Notes: generated by a model from the sequence alone, not told the origin. A stretch of 64,000 bases of DNA from Methylobacterium sp. Leaf125 (GCF_001423085.1 NZ_LMNU01000001.1:1047495-1111494), one strand, 5' to 3'. Positions 30,553 to 40,301 are shown, counted from the first letter of the stretch. Numbers and translations: made by a program.

Positions 30553-32526
30553 CTATGCCTCGTCGTCGGGCTCGTCGGTTTCCGCTTCCCCGGTGGGCGC
30601 GGCCTCGATCGCCGGCGACCCCTCGGGCGCCTTGTCGCGCACGTCGACGATCTGCGCGCCCGGGAAGCGGGCCAGGACCTCGCGGACCAGCGGATGGGCG
30701 GCGGCGTTCTGGTGGCGGGTCTCGGTGGCGGCGCGCGCGGTCGCGTCGAGGGTCGGATCGCCGGCCTCCTTCGACAGGGCGACGATCCAGCGCCGGCCGG
30801 TCCAGGCATCCAGGGCGCGGGCGAGGTCGTTGGCGATGCTCTGACGCCCGCCCTCGGCGAGGCGGAACTCGATGCGGCCCTCCTCGAAGCGCACGAGGTG
30901 GACCTCGCGCTCCAGGGCCATCTTCAGGCCGATATCGCGCTTGGCATCGGCCAGGGCGACGACGTCGGTGAATCGGAGGAGGCGCGGCGCTTCGGGCTGC
31001 GGCGCCGGAGCCGGGTTTGCCAGGGCCGGGTTTGCCAAGGCTGGGTTTGCCAAGGCCGGGTTTGCCAAGGCCGGGCGCGCCCCGCCGCCATGGGCCGCCA
31101 TGGTCAGGGCAGGGCGCGGCGGTGGCTCCCCGGAGAAGGTCGGGATCGGCGACAGGGCCGGGCGGGCCTCGGCCATGGTGGCCCCCGGGGACGGGGACAC
31201 GGCCAGGGACGGGGCCACGGCGGGGGACTGCACGGCTAGGGACGGGGATTCGGCGGGGGACGGGGCCGCGGTACCGGTGGTCGCCGCCGGGCCCGTCAGC
31301 GCCTGGGCCTTCATCTGGCGCAGGGCCTCGTCCGGGGTCGGCAGGTCGGCGGCGTAGGCGAGGCGCACCAGGGCCATCTCGGCCGCCGCCAGGGGCCGGG
31401 TGGCCGTCTGCACCTCGGGGATCGCCTTGAGCAGAATCTGCCAGGCCCGCGACAGCACCCGGACCGAGAGGGTCTTGGTGAAGTCGCGTCCGCGCGACCG
31501 CTCCGCCTCGCTCAGGGTCGGGTCGGCGGCGGCCTCTTCCGGCACCAGCTTCAGGCGGGTGACGAGGTGCGTGAAGCTCGCGAGGTCGGACAGGATCACG
31601 GCCGGATCCGCGCCGGCCTCGTACTGCCCGCGCACCTCTGCGAAGGAGGCCGGGATGTCGCCGCGCATCACCGCCTCGAACAGGTCGACGATGCGGCCGC
31701 GATCCGCCAGCCCCAGCATGTCGCGCACGCTCTGGGCGCTGACGAGGCCGGCCCCGTGGGCGATCGCCTGGTCGAGGAGCGAGAGCGCGTCGCGCACGGA
31801 GCCCTCGGCCGCCCGGGTGATCGCCGCCAGCGCCTCGGCGTCGGCCTCGACGGATTCGGCGGCGCAGATCCGGCCGAGGTGCCCGACCAGGGTCTCCGCC
31901 TCGACGCGGCGCAGGTCGAAGCGCTGGCAGCGGGACAGGATTGTCACCGGTACCTTGCGGATCTCGGTGGTGGCGAAGACGAACTTGGCGTGCGGCGGCG
32001 GCTCCTCCAGGGTCTTCAGGAAGGCGTTGAACGCCTTCTCCGAGAGCATGTGGACCTCGTCGACGATGTAGACCTTGTAGCGGGCCGAGACCGGCGAATA
32101 GCGGATGCCGTCGATGATGCCGCGCACGTCGTCGATGCCGGTGTGCGAGGCGGCATCCATCTCCAGCACGTCCATGTGCCGGGATTCCATGATGGCCTGG
32201 CAGTGCCGGCCGAGCTCCGGCATCGCGATGGTGGGGCCCGTATCGGGATGGCCGTCGCGCACGTAGTTCAGGCCGCGGGCGAGGATCCGGGCCGTGGTGG
32301 TCTTGCCGACGCCGCGCACGCCGGTGAGCATCCAGGCCTGGGGAATGCGGTTGGCTGCGAAGGCATTGGCCAAGGTTCGCACCATGGCGCCCTGGCCGAT
32401 CAGATCGTCGAAGTTCTGGGGCCGGTACTTGCGCGCCAGCACCCGATAGGGTGTGGCGGCCGGGGTCGGCTCGGGAAGGCCGGGCAGGAGCCCGGCGTCG
32501 CTCAGAGGACCGGAGGTCGCGTCCAT
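30553..32526 (-). CDS. dnaX: DNA polymerase III subunit gamma/tau
   Basis: 657 residues. The AAA+ clamp-loader ATPase has Walker A GVRGVGKTT (69-77), YIVDEVHMLS and sensor RCQRFDLRR. Of the four zinc-finger Cys of E. coli DnaX only one Cys (in LGRHCQAIM) is left; other alphaproteobacteria also vary here. Between the clamp-loader core and the tau C-terminal domain lies a low-complexity linker with tandem LANPA pentapeptides (about residues 486-505) and Ser/Pro/Ala repeats. No A-AAA-AAG slippery site is visible, so a separate gamma product is not predicted. It lies just downstream of the SRP RNA. Confidence 0.95.
   Translation of the reverse strand: MDATSGPLSDAGLLPGLPEPTPAATPYRVLARKYRPQNFDDLIGQGAMVRTLANAFAANRIPQAWMLTGVRGVGKTTTARILARGLNYVRDGHPDTGPTIAMPELGRHCQAIMESRHMDVLEMDAASHTGIDDVRGIIDGIRYSPVSARYKVYIVDEVHMLSEKAFNAFLKTLEEPPPHAKFVFATTEIRKVPVTILSRCQRFDLRRVEAETLVGHLGRICAAESVEADAEALAAITRAAEGSVRDALSLLDQAIAHGAGLVSAQSVRDMLGLADRGRIVDLFEAVMRGDIPASFAEVRGQYEAGADPAVILSDLASFTHLVTRLKLVPEEAAADPTLSEAERSRGRDFTKTLSVRVLSRAWQILLKAIPEVQTATRPLAAAEMALVRLAYAADLPTPDEALRQMKAQALTGPAATTGTAAPSPAESPSLAVQSPAVAPSLAVSPSPGATMAEARPALSPIPTFSGEPPPRPALTMAAHGGGARPALANPALANPALANPALANPAPAPQPEAPRLLRFTDVVALADAKRDIGLKMALEREVHLVRFEEGRIEFRLAEGGRQSIANDLARALDAWTGRRWIVALSKEAGDPTLDATARAATETRHQNAAAHPLVREVLARFPGAQIVDVRDKAPEGSPAIEAAPTGEAETDEPDDEA
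31011..31070 (-). repeat. 15-bp tandem repeats inside dnaX linker
   Basis: Four copies of a 15-bp unit (CCGGGTTTGCCAAGG and near-identical forms) encode LANPA repeats on the minus strand. A second imperfect repetitive stretch near 31190-31265 encodes Ser/Pro/Ala/Val-rich sequence. Copy number may vary between strains. Confidence 0.9.
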
Positions 32527-32594
32527 GCCGCCTTGCTGGGTTGGTGCGGCTCCGGTCGGAGGGTGCCGCCACGCGAGCCCGAGGCATCGATCGA

Positions 32595-32691
32595 GGTGGG
32601 AGGCTGGACGAAGACCCGCTCGGTCTCGTTAGGGCTGCTTCCTTCCGGACCTGACCCGGTTGGCGAGTGAAACGTCCCTCGCCAACCTCCC
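32595..32691 (-). ncRNA. ffs: Signal recognition particle RNA (4.5S, small bacterial type)
   Basis: The minus strand contains GGTCAGGTCCGGAAGGAAGC followed by AGCCC, the universally conserved SRP RNA tip and asymmetric loop that bind Ffh. The 5' GGGAGGTTGG pairs with the 3' CCAGCCTCCC to close the hairpin, giving about 95-97 nt. The RNA targets ribosome-nascent chains to FtsY. A promoter fits exactly: -10-like CATATA at 32698-32703 and -35-like TTGCAT at 32721-32726. dnaX follows downstream on the same strand. Confidence 0.93.
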
Positions 32692-32697
32692 GAGCGC

Positions 32698-32726
32698 TAT
32701 ATGGCCGCCGCGCGCGACGGATGCAA
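32698..32726 (-). promoter_or_regulatory. Promoter of the SRP RNA
   Basis: On the minus strand, TTGCAT (32726-32721) and CATATA (32703-32698) are spaced 17 nt apart, and 6 nt then lead to the first G of the SRP RNA stem at 32691. The geometry fits a vegetative sigma-70-type promoter. Confidence 0.55.
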
Positions 32727-32840
32727 GCGGAGTCCGGGTCACGACGCGGAGTCCGGGTATTCCACGGAGATTTTCGGTATTCCAAGCGAATGCAGGGTAT
32801 TCCAAGCGAATGCGGTGTATTCCGAGCGAAATCCGCCTCG
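32721..32840. repeat. 20-bp-periodic degenerate repeat array upstream of ffs
   Basis: Six consecutive 20-bp blocks share a pattern. The best conserved are 32781-32800 and 32801-32820 (TCCAAGCGAATGC then a G-rich spacer ending GTAT). The blocks at 32761, 32821, 32741 and 32721 are increasingly diverged. The first block contains the -35 of the SRP RNA promoter, and the array extends upstream from it at exactly two helical turns per unit. Confidence 0.75.
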
Positions 32841-32938
32841 GAGGGCGGCTCGCGACAGCCCGCGGCGTGCCCGCAAATCGCCCGATCCCTGCGCCAACGT
32901 CCGCCCCCTGACCTGTATCGTCCAAGAGGGAGACGCCG

Positions 32939-33406
32939 ATGACGCGGCGGTTCGGCTTGAGCCTGATGGTATCCACGTGCCTCGCAGCGGGTCTGATGGC
33001 GGCATCTGCTGCGCCCGAGGCGCCGAGAGCCTGGGCGGGCCGCTATCTCTACGAGCACGATGGTGGTCGCACCGTCGGCGGATCGCCGATCGTCGTCACC
33101 TACGAACTCAACATCGCTCCGGGACGCGGCAACCGTGACTGTCTGTTGCGGATCGAGGGCTTCCAGACCGACGAGACCATCGTCTGCAAGGCGAGCGGTA
33201 CGGCCGAGAGCGTGTCCGTTGCGTTTCACACCTTCGGCGACGGCCGCACGGTCAACGCCTACGGTACGCGGCTCTACGATGTCGGCCTGAACCTGTTCGA
33301 GATGCACCGGGGCGGCGACGCCGTCCTGACGCAGTGGCGCGCGCTCAATCCGAGCGGTGCCGGCTCGGCCGCGCCGGCCGGCACCTATTTTACCCGTCAG
33401 GGCTGA
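32939..33406 (+). CDS. Secreted hypothetical protein, DUF5991-like
   Basis: The 155-residue protein starts with a signal peptide (MTRRFGLSLMVSTCLAAGLM then ASAAP). The mature part has WAGRYLYEHDGG, a pair of Cys (NRDCLLRIEGFQTD and ETIVCKASG) and beta-rich character. From memory this resembles the DUF5991 family of small periplasmic proteins, but the assignment is tentative. It is convergent with a small PepSY-like gene. Confidence 0.65.
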   Translation: MTRRFGLSLMVSTCLAAGLMAASAAPEAPRAWAGRYLYEHDGGRTVGGSPIVVTYELNIAPGRGNRDCLLRIEGFQTDETIVCKASGTAESVSVAFHTFGDGRTVNAYGTRLYDVGLNLFEMHRGGDAVLTQWRALNPSGAGSAAPAGTYFTRQG

Positions 33407-33456
33407 ACGTCGAAGCGAGGCCTATTCGGCGGTCCGGCCCAGATGAGCATCGTGGA

Positions 33457-33720
33457 CTATTCGGCCTTGCGCTTCACGATGGCGAAGGTCTTGGGGTCGA
33501 GTTCCAGGTCGAACTGCTTCCCATTGGCGTCGATGGCATCGTCGACTTCGATCTCGTCGTCCTCGACCTCGATCTTCTTCCATTTGGTGAAGCCTTCCTG
33601 CTTCAGCACGGCTTCGATCTTGGTCTGCTCCTCCGGGGTCGGCTTCCGGTCGGCGAAGGCGGATCCGGTGAAGGCGAGGCCGAGGGCGAGGGCGGTGAGG
33701 CCCGTGAGCTTGATCGACAT
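33457..33720 (-). CDS. Small periplasmic PepSY-like protein
   Basis: The ATG at 33720 gives 87 residues with a signal peptide (MSIKLTGLTALALGLAFTGS, cut after AFA). The mature part, PTPEEQTKIEAVLKQEGFTK and WKKIEVEDDEIEVDDAID, is the PepSY pattern: a helix followed by an antiparallel sheet. The ending LDLELDPKTFAIVKRK is typical of this group. PepSY domains often inhibit proteases or modulate envelope enzymes; no partner is evident here. GGGAGACACC precedes the start. Confidence 0.8.
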   Translation of the reverse strand: MSIKLTGLTALALGLAFTGSAFADRKPTPEEQTKIEAVLKQEGFTKWKKIEVEDDEIEVDDAIDANGKQFDLELDPKTFAIVKRKAE

Positions 33721-33882
33721 GGTGTCTCCCTGCTGTGTTGAGAAATGTTTCTGACCCCAGTCGAACCACTCAGCCTGGGTGAGGTTCCTGCCGACGTCGT
33801 GCGATGGCTGCGCCCAGAGGTTGTGTCCGGGGGCGGTGCCTCCTAGGGTCGCCGGATCTTTCCGCTCCAGGATCGGTCCAGC

Positions 33883-35418
33883 ATGGTCACGCGCGTCGCC
33901 ACCGTGGCGTTCGAGGGCATCGAGGCGCGGGCCGTCGATGTTCAGGTTCAGATCGCCCCCGGCATCGTCGCCTTCACGGTGGTGGGCCTCGCCGACAAGG
34001 CCGTGGCGGAATCCCGGGAGCGCGTGCGGTCGGCGCTGATCGCCTCCGGCCTCGCCCTGCCGGCCAAGCGCATCACCGTCAATCTTGCCCCGGCCGACCT
34101 GCCGAAGGAGGGCTCGCACTACGACCTGCCGATCGCCCTGGCGGTGATGGGGGCCATCGGCGCCCTGCCGGCGGATGCGCTCGCGGGCTACTGCGTTCTC
34201 GGCGAACTCGCCCTCGACGGCACGATCACGGCCGTGTCCGGCGTCCTGCCCGCCGCCATGGCGGCCAGTGCCCTCGGCCTCGGCCTGATCTGCCCGGCCG
34301 CGACCGGGCCCGAGGCCGCGTGGGCCGGCGGCGACCTCGACGTGCTGGCGCCGCGCTCCCTCATCCAGCTCGCCAACCACTTCAAGGGTACCCAGGTCAT
34401 GGCCCGGCCGGAGCCGGCGGTGGCCGCGCCGGGCGCCGCCTTGCCGGACCTGCGCGACATCAAGGGTCAGGAGGGGGCCAAGCGCGCCCTGGAGATCGCG
34501 GCGGCCGGCGGCCACAACCTGCTGATGAACGGGCCACCGGGAGCGGGCAAGTCGATGCTCGCCGCGCGCCTCCCCTCGATCCTGCCGCCACTGGCGCCGC
34601 GGGAACTCCTCGAAGTCTCGATGATCCAGTCGGTGGCGGGCGAACTGAAGGGCGGCGCGCTCTCGAACCGGCGCCCGTTCCGGCAGCCCCACCATTCCGC
34701 CTCCATGGCGGCCCTGGTCGGCGGGGGCATCAATGCCCGTCCGGGCGAGGCCTCGCTCGCCCATGGCGGCGTGCTGTTCCTCGACGAATTGCCGGAGTTC
34801 ACGCCCCAGGTGCTCGATTCCCTGCGCCAGCCGATGGAGACCGGGACGATCATGATCGCGCGGGCCAACCACCGCGTGACCTACCCAGCCCGCTTCCAGC
34901 TCGTCGCCGCGATGAATCCCTGCCGCTGCGGGCAGGCGCTGGAGCCGGGCTACGCCTGCCGCCGGGGGCCGAACGAGCGCTGCGTCGCCCAGTACGGCGC
35001 GCGGATCTCTGGGCCGCTCCTCGATCGTATCGACCTGCGCATCGAGGTCGGGGCGGTGACGGCCGCCGACCTCATCCTGCCACCGCCCTCGGAGGGCTCG
35101 GCCGAGATGGCGGCGCGCGTGGCGACCGCCCGCGCTCTGCAGGCTGCGCGCTACGCGGCCTACGATCCCGACGCGACGTTCACCAATGCCACTTGCCCGT
35201 CGCCGGTGATCGAGGCCGTCGCCGCGCCGGACCCGGAGGGCGCCGCCCTGATCCGGTCGGCCGCCGAGACCATGCGGCTCTCGGCGCGCGGCTTCCACCG
35301 GACCCTGCGCGTCGCCCGCACCCTGGCCGACCTCGACGGCGAGGCCCAGGTCCGCCGCCTCCACCTCGCCGAGGCCCTGTCCTATCGCGGGCGGACGGAG
35401 CAGCCCGTCGCGGTATGA
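33883..35418 (+). CDS. comM: YifB/ComM family Mg-chelatase-like AAA+ ATPase
   Basis: 511 residues. The N-terminal LonC-like domain contains VVGLADKAVAESRERVRSAL. The AAA+ module has Walker A GPPGAGKSML near residue 217 and Walker B VLFLDELPEF. A Cys cluster follows (NPCRCGQALEPGYACRRGPN). The Mg-chelatase C-terminal domain ends the protein. ComM is a helicase-type factor that drives branch migration during natural transformation in gammaproteobacteria; its role in alphaproteobacteria is less clear. Confidence 0.93.
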   Translation: MVTRVATVAFEGIEARAVDVQVQIAPGIVAFTVVGLADKAVAESRERVRSALIASGLALPAKRITVNLAPADLPKEGSHYDLPIALAVMGAIGALPADALAGYCVLGELALDGTITAVSGVLPAAMAASALGLGLICPAATGPEAAWAGGDLDVLAPRSLIQLANHFKGTQVMARPEPAVAAPGAALPDLRDIKGQEGAKRALEIAAAGGHNLLMNGPPGAGKSMLAARLPSILPPLAPRELLEVSMIQSVAGELKGGALSNRRPFRQPHHSASMAALVGGGINARPGEASLAHGGVLFLDELPEFTPQVLDSLRQPMETGTIMIARANHRVTYPARFQLVAAMNPCRCGQALEPGYACRRGPNERCVAQYGARISGPLLDRIDLRIEVGAVTAADLILPPPSEGSAEMAARVATARALQAARYAAYDPDATFTNATCPSPVIEAVAAPDPEGAALIRSAAETMRLSARGFHRTLRVARTLADLDGEAQVRRLHLAEALSYRGRTEQPVAV

Positions 35419-35420
35419 CC

Positions 35421-35996
35421 TCAGGCGGCGGGGAGCACCTGCGATGCAGGGTGCCGCCGCTGGTGGCGGATCAGCGCAAGCGTCAGGCCCGACAGGGTGA
35501 GCAGGTCGCAGGTGAGCCCGAAGACCGAGCCGACCAGGGCGTTATGAAAGGCCCAGCACAGGCTGGCGCCGAGGAAGAGCCGCCGCATACCCTGCGGGTC
35601 GCCCTGGAGGCGCGCGGCCGTCGCCAGCAGGGCCCCGAGCCCGGCACAGGCCGAGGGACCGCCGTTCCAGGTCGCCAGGGTCAGGCCGGCGGCGACGAGG
35701 GTTGTCGCGGCGAAGAGGGGACCAACCCAGGGAGCGCGGCCCTGCGGCCCGATCGCATGCGCCGAGACCAGGTTCTGCAGGAGGGCGATGGCGCACATGG
35801 CCGTGCCGGTGAGCGCACCGAGATGCAGGTAGTGTAGGCCGAACGCGGTGGCGCATCCGGCGGAGGCGAGGAGCATCCCGCGGCGATGCGGCATGATCCC
35901 GGCGGCGAATCCCAGCAGCAGGCCGAGGGTTCCGAAGAGGTCGAGATGTGGTTTCGCTGCTGCCCAGCCGATCTGAGCCCACTCGATGACAATCAT
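35421..35996 (-). CDS. YgjV-family inner membrane protein
   Basis: 191 residues with six to seven hydrophobic helices. FGTLGLLLGFAAGIMPHRRG near the N-terminus and ALLQNLVSAHAI in the middle are the recognisable YgjV-like parts. The function is unknown. It converges on comM with a 2-nt gap between stops. Confidence 0.8.
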   Translation of the reverse strand: MIVIEWAQIGWAAAKPHLDLFGTLGLLLGFAAGIMPHRRGMLLASAGCATAFGLHYLHLGALTGTAMCAIALLQNLVSAHAIGPQGRAPWVGPLFAATTLVAAGLTLATWNGGPSACAGLGALLATAARLQGDPQGMRRLFLGASLCWAFHNALVGSVFGLTCDLLTLSGLTLALIRHQRRHPASQVLPAA

Positions 35997-36143
35997 GGTC
36001 CGCGCCCGGTCGGCGCAGAAGCGCGCCGCACTCGATGCAGGCGCTAGGTCGTCATGGTAACCGGTCGGTTAACGCGTCTTGTCGAGGGCCGGAGCTGTCG
36101 TCCGACTGCCACAGCGGGCGAACGGACCGCCCGCTGGACCGTC

Positions 36144-38309
36144 CTATTCCGCGGCCTGGCGGGCGGCGTAGCCGAGCCGCCCGTTCAGCTCCTCGATCAG
36201 CTTCACGGCGGCCTCCGCGATGACGGTGCCGGGCGGGAAGATCGCCGAGGCACCGGCGGCGTAGAGGGCGTCGTAGTCGCCGGGTGGGATCACGCCGCCG
36301 ATGACGATCATCACGTCGCCGCGGCCCTGCTCCGTCAGCGCCGCCTTGAGCTCGGGCACCAGGGTCAGGTGGCCGGCAGCCAGCGACGACACGCCGACGA
36401 TGTGGACGTCGTTCTCCACCGCCTGCCGCGCCGCCTCGGCGGGAGTCGCAAAGAGCGGTCCGATATCCACGTCGAAGCCGAGATCGGCGAAGGCGGAAGC
36501 GATGACCTTCTGGCCGCGGTCGTGGCCGTCCTGCCCCATCTTGGCGACGAGGATGCGCGGGCGGCGCCCGTCATTTTCCTCGAAGGTCTCCACGAGCTTG
36601 CGAACGGTCTCGACCACCGGCGACATGCCACCCACCTCCCGCTTGTAGACGCCCGAGATCGAGCGGATCTCGGCCCGGTGACGGCCCCAGGCCTTCTCCA
36701 GCGCATCCGAGATCTCGCCGACCGTGGCCTTGGCCCGCGCCGCACTGACCGCGAGTTCGAGCAGGTTGCCCTGGCCCTGTGCCGCGGCCGTGAGGGCGGC
36801 CAGCGCCGCGTCGACGTCGGCCTGGCTGCGCTCGGCGCGCAGGCGCTTCAGCTTGTCGATCTGCAGGGTGCGGACGTTGCCGTTGTCGACCCGCATCAGC
36901 TCGATGGCGCGATCGTCGTCGGGCTTGTACTTGTTGACGCCAACGATGGTCTGGCGGCCGGAATCGATCCGAGCCTGGGCGCGGGCGGCGGCCTCCTCGA
37001 TTCGCAGCTTCGGGATGCCGGCCTCGATGGCCTTGGCCATGCCGCCGAGCTCGTCGACTTCGCGCAGGTGCTCCCAGGCGCGGGTGACGATGTCCTGGGT
37101 CAGCTTCTCGACGTAGTAGGAGCCGCCCCACGGATCGACGATGCGGGTGGTGCCGCTCTCCTGCTGCAGGAAGAGCTGCGTGTTGCGGGCGATGCGGGCC
37201 GAGAAGTCGGTGGGCAGGGCCAGCGCCTCGTCGAGCGCGTTGGTGTGCAGGGACTGGGTGCCGCCCTGCGTCGCCGCCATCGCCTCGATGCACGTCCGGG
37301 TAACGTTGTTGAACACGTCCTGGGCGGTCAGCGACCAGCCCGAGGTCTGGCTGTGCGTGCGCAGCGGCAACGACTTGTCGCTCTTCGGTTCGAACTCCTT
37401 GACGAGCTTGGCCCAGATCAGGCGCGCAGCCCGCATCTTGGCGATCTCCATGAAGAAGTTCGTCGAGATCGCCCAGAAGAACGACAGGCGCGGGGCGAAC
37501 TGGTCGATGGTCAGGCCAGCCGCCAGACCCGCCTTGATGTACTCGACCCCATCCGCCAGCGTGTAGGCGAGCTCGAGGTCGTTCGTCGCCCCGGCCTCCT
37601 GCATGTGGTAGCCGGAGATCGAGATCGAGTTGAACTTCGGCATGTTCTTCGACGTGTAGGCGAAGATGTCGCCGATGATCCGCATCGAACCCGCCGGCGG
37701 GTAGATGTAGGTGTTGCGGACCATGAACTCCTTGAGGATGTCGTTCTGGATCGTGCCGGCGAGCTTCTCCGGCGGCACGCCCTGCTCCTCGGCCGCGACG
37801 ATGTAGAGGGCGAGGATCGGCAGCACCGCGCCGTTCATCGTCATCGAGACGGTCATCTCGTCCAGCGGGATGCCGGAGAACAGCGTCCGCATGTCGTAGA
37901 TCGAATCGATCGCCACGCCGGCCATGCCGACATCGCCCGAGACACGCGGGTGATCGGAATCGTAGCCGCGGTGGGTGGCAAGGTCGAAAGCCACCGACAG
38001 GCCCTTCTGCCCGGCGGCGAGGTTGCGCCGGTAGAAGGCGTTCGAATCCTCCGCCGTGGAGAACCCGGCATACTGCCGGATCGTCCAGGGCTGGGTCACG
38101 TACATCGTCGGGTAGGGACCGCGCAGGTAGGGTGCCACCCCTGGGTAGGTGTCGAGGAACTCGATGCCGTCGCGATCCTCGGGGCCGTAGACGCCCTTCA
38201 CCGGAATGCCCTCGGGCGTCATCCAGGGCTCGCCCGTGGGCGGCACCGGAGCCGGGATGGCATCGGCCGCGTAGGGAACGGTCGCGAAGTCGGGGATGCG
38301 AGACGTCAT
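36144..38309 (-). CDS. scpA: Methylmalonyl-CoA mutase, large B12-binding subunit
   Basis: The ATG at 38309 gives 721 residues, typical of the catalytic chain. The substrate TIM barrel holds [20 protein letters not shown] and [17 protein letters not shown]. The C-terminal domain carries the cobalamin motif DGHDRG with lower ligand His596 and the supporting GVSSLAAGH and GGVIPPGD loops. It interconverts methylmalonyl- and succinyl-CoA, which feeds propionate carbon or the ethylmalonyl-CoA pathway into the TCA cycle. The small subunit, MeaB and epimerase genes are not in the window. Confidence 0.94.
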   Translation of the reverse strand: MTSRIPDFATVPYAADAIPAPVPPTGEPWMTPEGIPVKGVYGPEDRDGIEFLDTYPGVAPYLRGPYPTMYVTQPWTIRQYAGFSTAEDSNAFYRRNLAAGQKGLSVAFDLATHRGYDSDHPRVSGDVGMAGVAIDSIYDMRTLFSGIPLDEMTVSMTMNGAVLPILALYIVAAEEQGVPPEKLAGTIQNDILKEFMVRNTYIYPPAGSMRIIGDIFAYTSKNMPKFNSISISGYHMQEAGATNDLELAYTLADGVEYIKAGLAAGLTIDQFAPRLSFFWAISTNFFMEIAKMRAARLIWAKLVKEFEPKSDKSLPLRTHSQTSGWSLTAQDVFNNVTRTCIEAMAATQGGTQSLHTNALDEALALPTDFSARIARNTQLFLQQESGTTRIVDPWGGSYYVEKLTQDIVTRAWEHLREVDELGGMAKAIEAGIPKLRIEEAAARAQARIDSGRQTIVGVNKYKPDDDRAIELMRVDNGNVRTLQIDKLKRLRAERSQADVDAALAALTAAAQGQGNLLELAVSAARAKATVGEISDALEKAWGRHRAEIRSISGVYKREVGGMSPVVETVRKLVETFEENDGRRPRILVAKMGQDGHDRGQKVIASAFADLGFDVDIGPLFATPAEAARQAVENDVHIVGVSSLAAGHLTLVPELKAALTEQGRGDVMIVIGGVIPPGDYDALYAAGASAIFPPGTVIAEAAVKLIEELNGRLGYAARQAAE

Positions 38310-38476
38310 GGGCTCTGGCTCGTGCGGCAGCGGCGTCCCTGCATTATAGGTACGCGCACAATCTGGGCTACCTCTAACCGGACTTCGCCCGGATGGGGCC
38401 GGCAAAACCGTCACTTTCGCGCATGCGAGCGGCAAATCTTTTCGGGCCGCTGCCAAATCTTTCTTGTCGGATGCCC

Positions 38477-39385
38477 CTATTCAGCGGCCATCCGGGAGGG
38501 GGCGAGGCCCTGGACCTCGGCGGCCACGGCTGCCACGACGCTGCGCAGGTGCCAGACGAGTTCCGAGAAGCCCGGCGTGATCGCGAGGGAGGCCTCGTTC
38601 ATGTAGAGGCTGCGGTTGATCTCGATCTGCAGGGCGTGGCGCTCGACGTTCGGTTCGCCGTAATGCTCGGTGATGAAGCCGCCCGCGTAGGGCTTGTTGC
38701 GCAGCACGCGGTAGCCGCGAGCGCGCAGGTGGTGCTCGAAGGCGTCGATCAGGATCGGCGCGCAGGCCGTGCCGAAGCGGTCGCCCAGGATGATGTCCGC
38801 CCGCGCCGCCTCGTCGCGCCCGAGGCTCGACGACGGCATCGAATGGCAGTCGATGAGGATGGCGTGGCCGAACTGGCGGGCGGTACGCTGGATCAGGCTG
38901 CGCAGCGTGCGATGATAGGGCTTGTACAGCGTCTCGATCCGCTCGACCGCGACCTCCACCGGCAGCCGTCCGCGATAGATCTCCTGCCCGTCGGCGACGA
39001 GGCGCGGGATGGTGCCGAGGCCGCCCGCCACCCGCATGGAGCGGGTGTTGGCGAAGGCCGGCAGGCGTCCGTCGAACATGCGCGGATCAAGCTCATAGGG
39101 CTCGCGGTTCACGTCGAGGAAGGCGCGCGGGAAATGTGCCCGCATCAAGGGGGCCCCGAGATCGACCACCGGGGCGAACAGCCGGTCCACGTGCGCGTCT
39201 TCCGAGCGCCGCAGCGCGAGCCCATCGAGGCGCGAGGCGGCCAGGAAGGCGGGTGGGTAGACCGCACCGGAATGCGGTGTGTTGAAGACGAAGGGGAGGG
39301 TATGCGCCGTCGGTTCGTCCACCGTGAAGGGCGGATCGAAGACCGCCGCTCCGGACGCTTCGGGGGTCTGGAACGGCTCTGTCAT
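38477..39385 (-). CDS. N-formylglutamate amidohydrolase
   Basis: The ATG at 39385 gives 302 residues. Family marks: [12 protein letters not shown] near the N-terminus, [20 protein letters not shown] with [15 protein letters not shown], and [11 protein letters not shown] carrying the metal-binding His. The enzyme releases formate and glutamate in one histidine-degradation route. In Hyphomicrobiales it often stands next to cpdR, as here (divergent, 207 bp), without other hut genes, so a role outside histidine catabolism is possible. Confidence 0.9.
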   Translation of the reverse strand: MTEPFQTPEASGAAVFDPPFTVDEPTAHTLPFVFNTPHSGAVYPPAFLAASRLDGLALRRSEDAHVDRLFAPVVDLGAPLMRAHFPRAFLDVNREPYELDPRMFDGRLPAFANTRSMRVAGGLGTIPRLVADGQEIYRGRLPVEVAVERIETLYKPYHRTLRSLIQRTARQFGHAILIDCHSMPSSSLGRDEAARADIILGDRFGTACAPILIDAFEHHLRARGYRVLRNKPYAGGFITEHYGEPNVERHALQIEINRSLYMNEASLAITPGFSELVWHLRSVVAAVAAEVQGLAPSRMAAE

Positions 39386-39592
39386 CGCGGCGCGGGCGCC
39401 TCGGTGCGGACGGGACAACGCATCGACTCACTTTGCGGTTTGCCAACTCGCCTGTCCAGCAGGACGGAGGCGTCGCGAGGCCGCTCTGGGTGCCGTTGGA
39501 CACCCCGTCCCGACGGGCTGGCAACGTTCTGTTTACCAAGCCGGTGCTTTGTGGAAAGAACACGTCGAATCAAAGGTACGGGACGCTGCTCG

Positions 39593-39949
39593 ATGAAGAT
39601 CCTCCTGGCGGAAGACGACAACGACATGCGCCGCTTCCTGGCCAAGGCGCTGCAGAACGCCGGCTACGACGTGCTGTCGTTCGACAATGGGCTCTCGGCC
39701 TATAATCGCCTGCGCGAGGAGCCCTTCGAGCTGCTGCTCACCGACATCGTGATGCCCGAGATGGACGGGATCGAGCTGGCGCGTCGCGCCACCGAGCTCG
39801 ACCCCGACATCAAGGTGATGTTCATCACGGGCTTCGCCGCCGTGGCTCTGAACCCGGATTCGAAGGCCCCGAAGGACGCCAAGGTCCTGTCGAAGCCCTT
39901 CCATCTGCGCGACCTCGTCAACGAGGTCGAGAAGCTTCTGGCCGCCTGA
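39593..39949 (+). CDS. cpdR: CpdR-type single-domain response regulator
   Basis: The ATG at 39593 gives a 118-residue stand-alone receiver. The phospho-acceptor is Asp51 in LLLTDIVMPEMDG, the acidic pocket is AEDDNDM and the switch Lys is in LSKPFHLRDL. The C-terminus ends in Ala-Ala. In Caulobacter, unphosphorylated CpdR primes ClpXP for degradation of cell-cycle proteins such as PdeA and McpA; the CckA-ChpT relay phosphorylates it. This is one of the clearest alphaproteobacterial markers in the window. Confidence 0.92.
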   Translation: MKILLAEDDNDMRRFLAKALQNAGYDVLSFDNGLSAYNRLREEPFELLLTDIVMPEMDGIELARRATELDPDIKVMFITGFAAVALNPDSKAPKDAKVLSKPFHLRDLVNEVEKLLAA

Positions 39950-40043
39950 GCGTAACCGCCAGCACCCCCACCGAATCGAGGCAGTAGGAAGAGCCCGCCG
40001 GCTCGCCTATATGCTGTACGGATTGGGATGGGGCGTTTCGACG

Positions 40044-40301
40044 ATGAAGCCGGTCACGATCTATACAACCGCGTGGTGTCCCTACTGCTCGGCGGCCAAG
40101 AGCCTGCTGCGCGACAAGGGCATCGCGTTCACCGAGATCGACGTCGAGCGGACGGCCGGCGCGCGCACCACCATGGTCCAGCGCGCCGGGGGCCGCACGA
40201 GCGTGCCGCAGATCTTCGTCGGCGAGACCCATGTGGGTGGCTGCGACGACCTCTATGCCCTGAACGGCGCCGGCAAGCTCGACGCCCTGGTGGCCGCATG
40301 A
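40044..40301 (+). CDS. grxC: Glutaredoxin 3
   Basis: The ATG at 40044 gives 85 residues with the dithiol active site CPYC (MKPVTIYTTAWCPYCSAAK), the TSVPQIFVG cis-Pro loop and the GGCDDLYAL glutathione-binding helix. It is a cytosolic thiol-disulfide reductase. Its stop overlaps the nitrilase start by 4 nt (ATGA); this grxC-nitrilase-DUF1178 trio recurs in alphaproteobacteria. Confidence 0.95.
   Translation: MKPVTIYTTAWCPYCSAAKSLLRDKGIAFTEIDVERTAGARTTMVQRAGGRTSVPQIFVGETHVGGCDDLYALNGAGKLDALVAA

Noticed and set aside
30553..32526. Programmed frameshift producing a separate gamma subunit
   Set aside because: No A-AAA-AAG-type slippery heptamer or following hairpin was visible in the linker.
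32721..32840. CRISPR array
   Set aside because: The 20-bp blocks are contiguous without spacers and degenerate; no cas genes occur in the window.
38310..38476. Cobalamin riboswitch upstream of the B12-dependent mutase
   Set aside because: No B12-box-like sequence or long leader is visible in the 167-bp region.
36054..38606. 850-codon plus-strand frame antisense to methylmalonyl-CoA mutase
   Set aside because: It is a shadow frame of a clearly identified enzyme.
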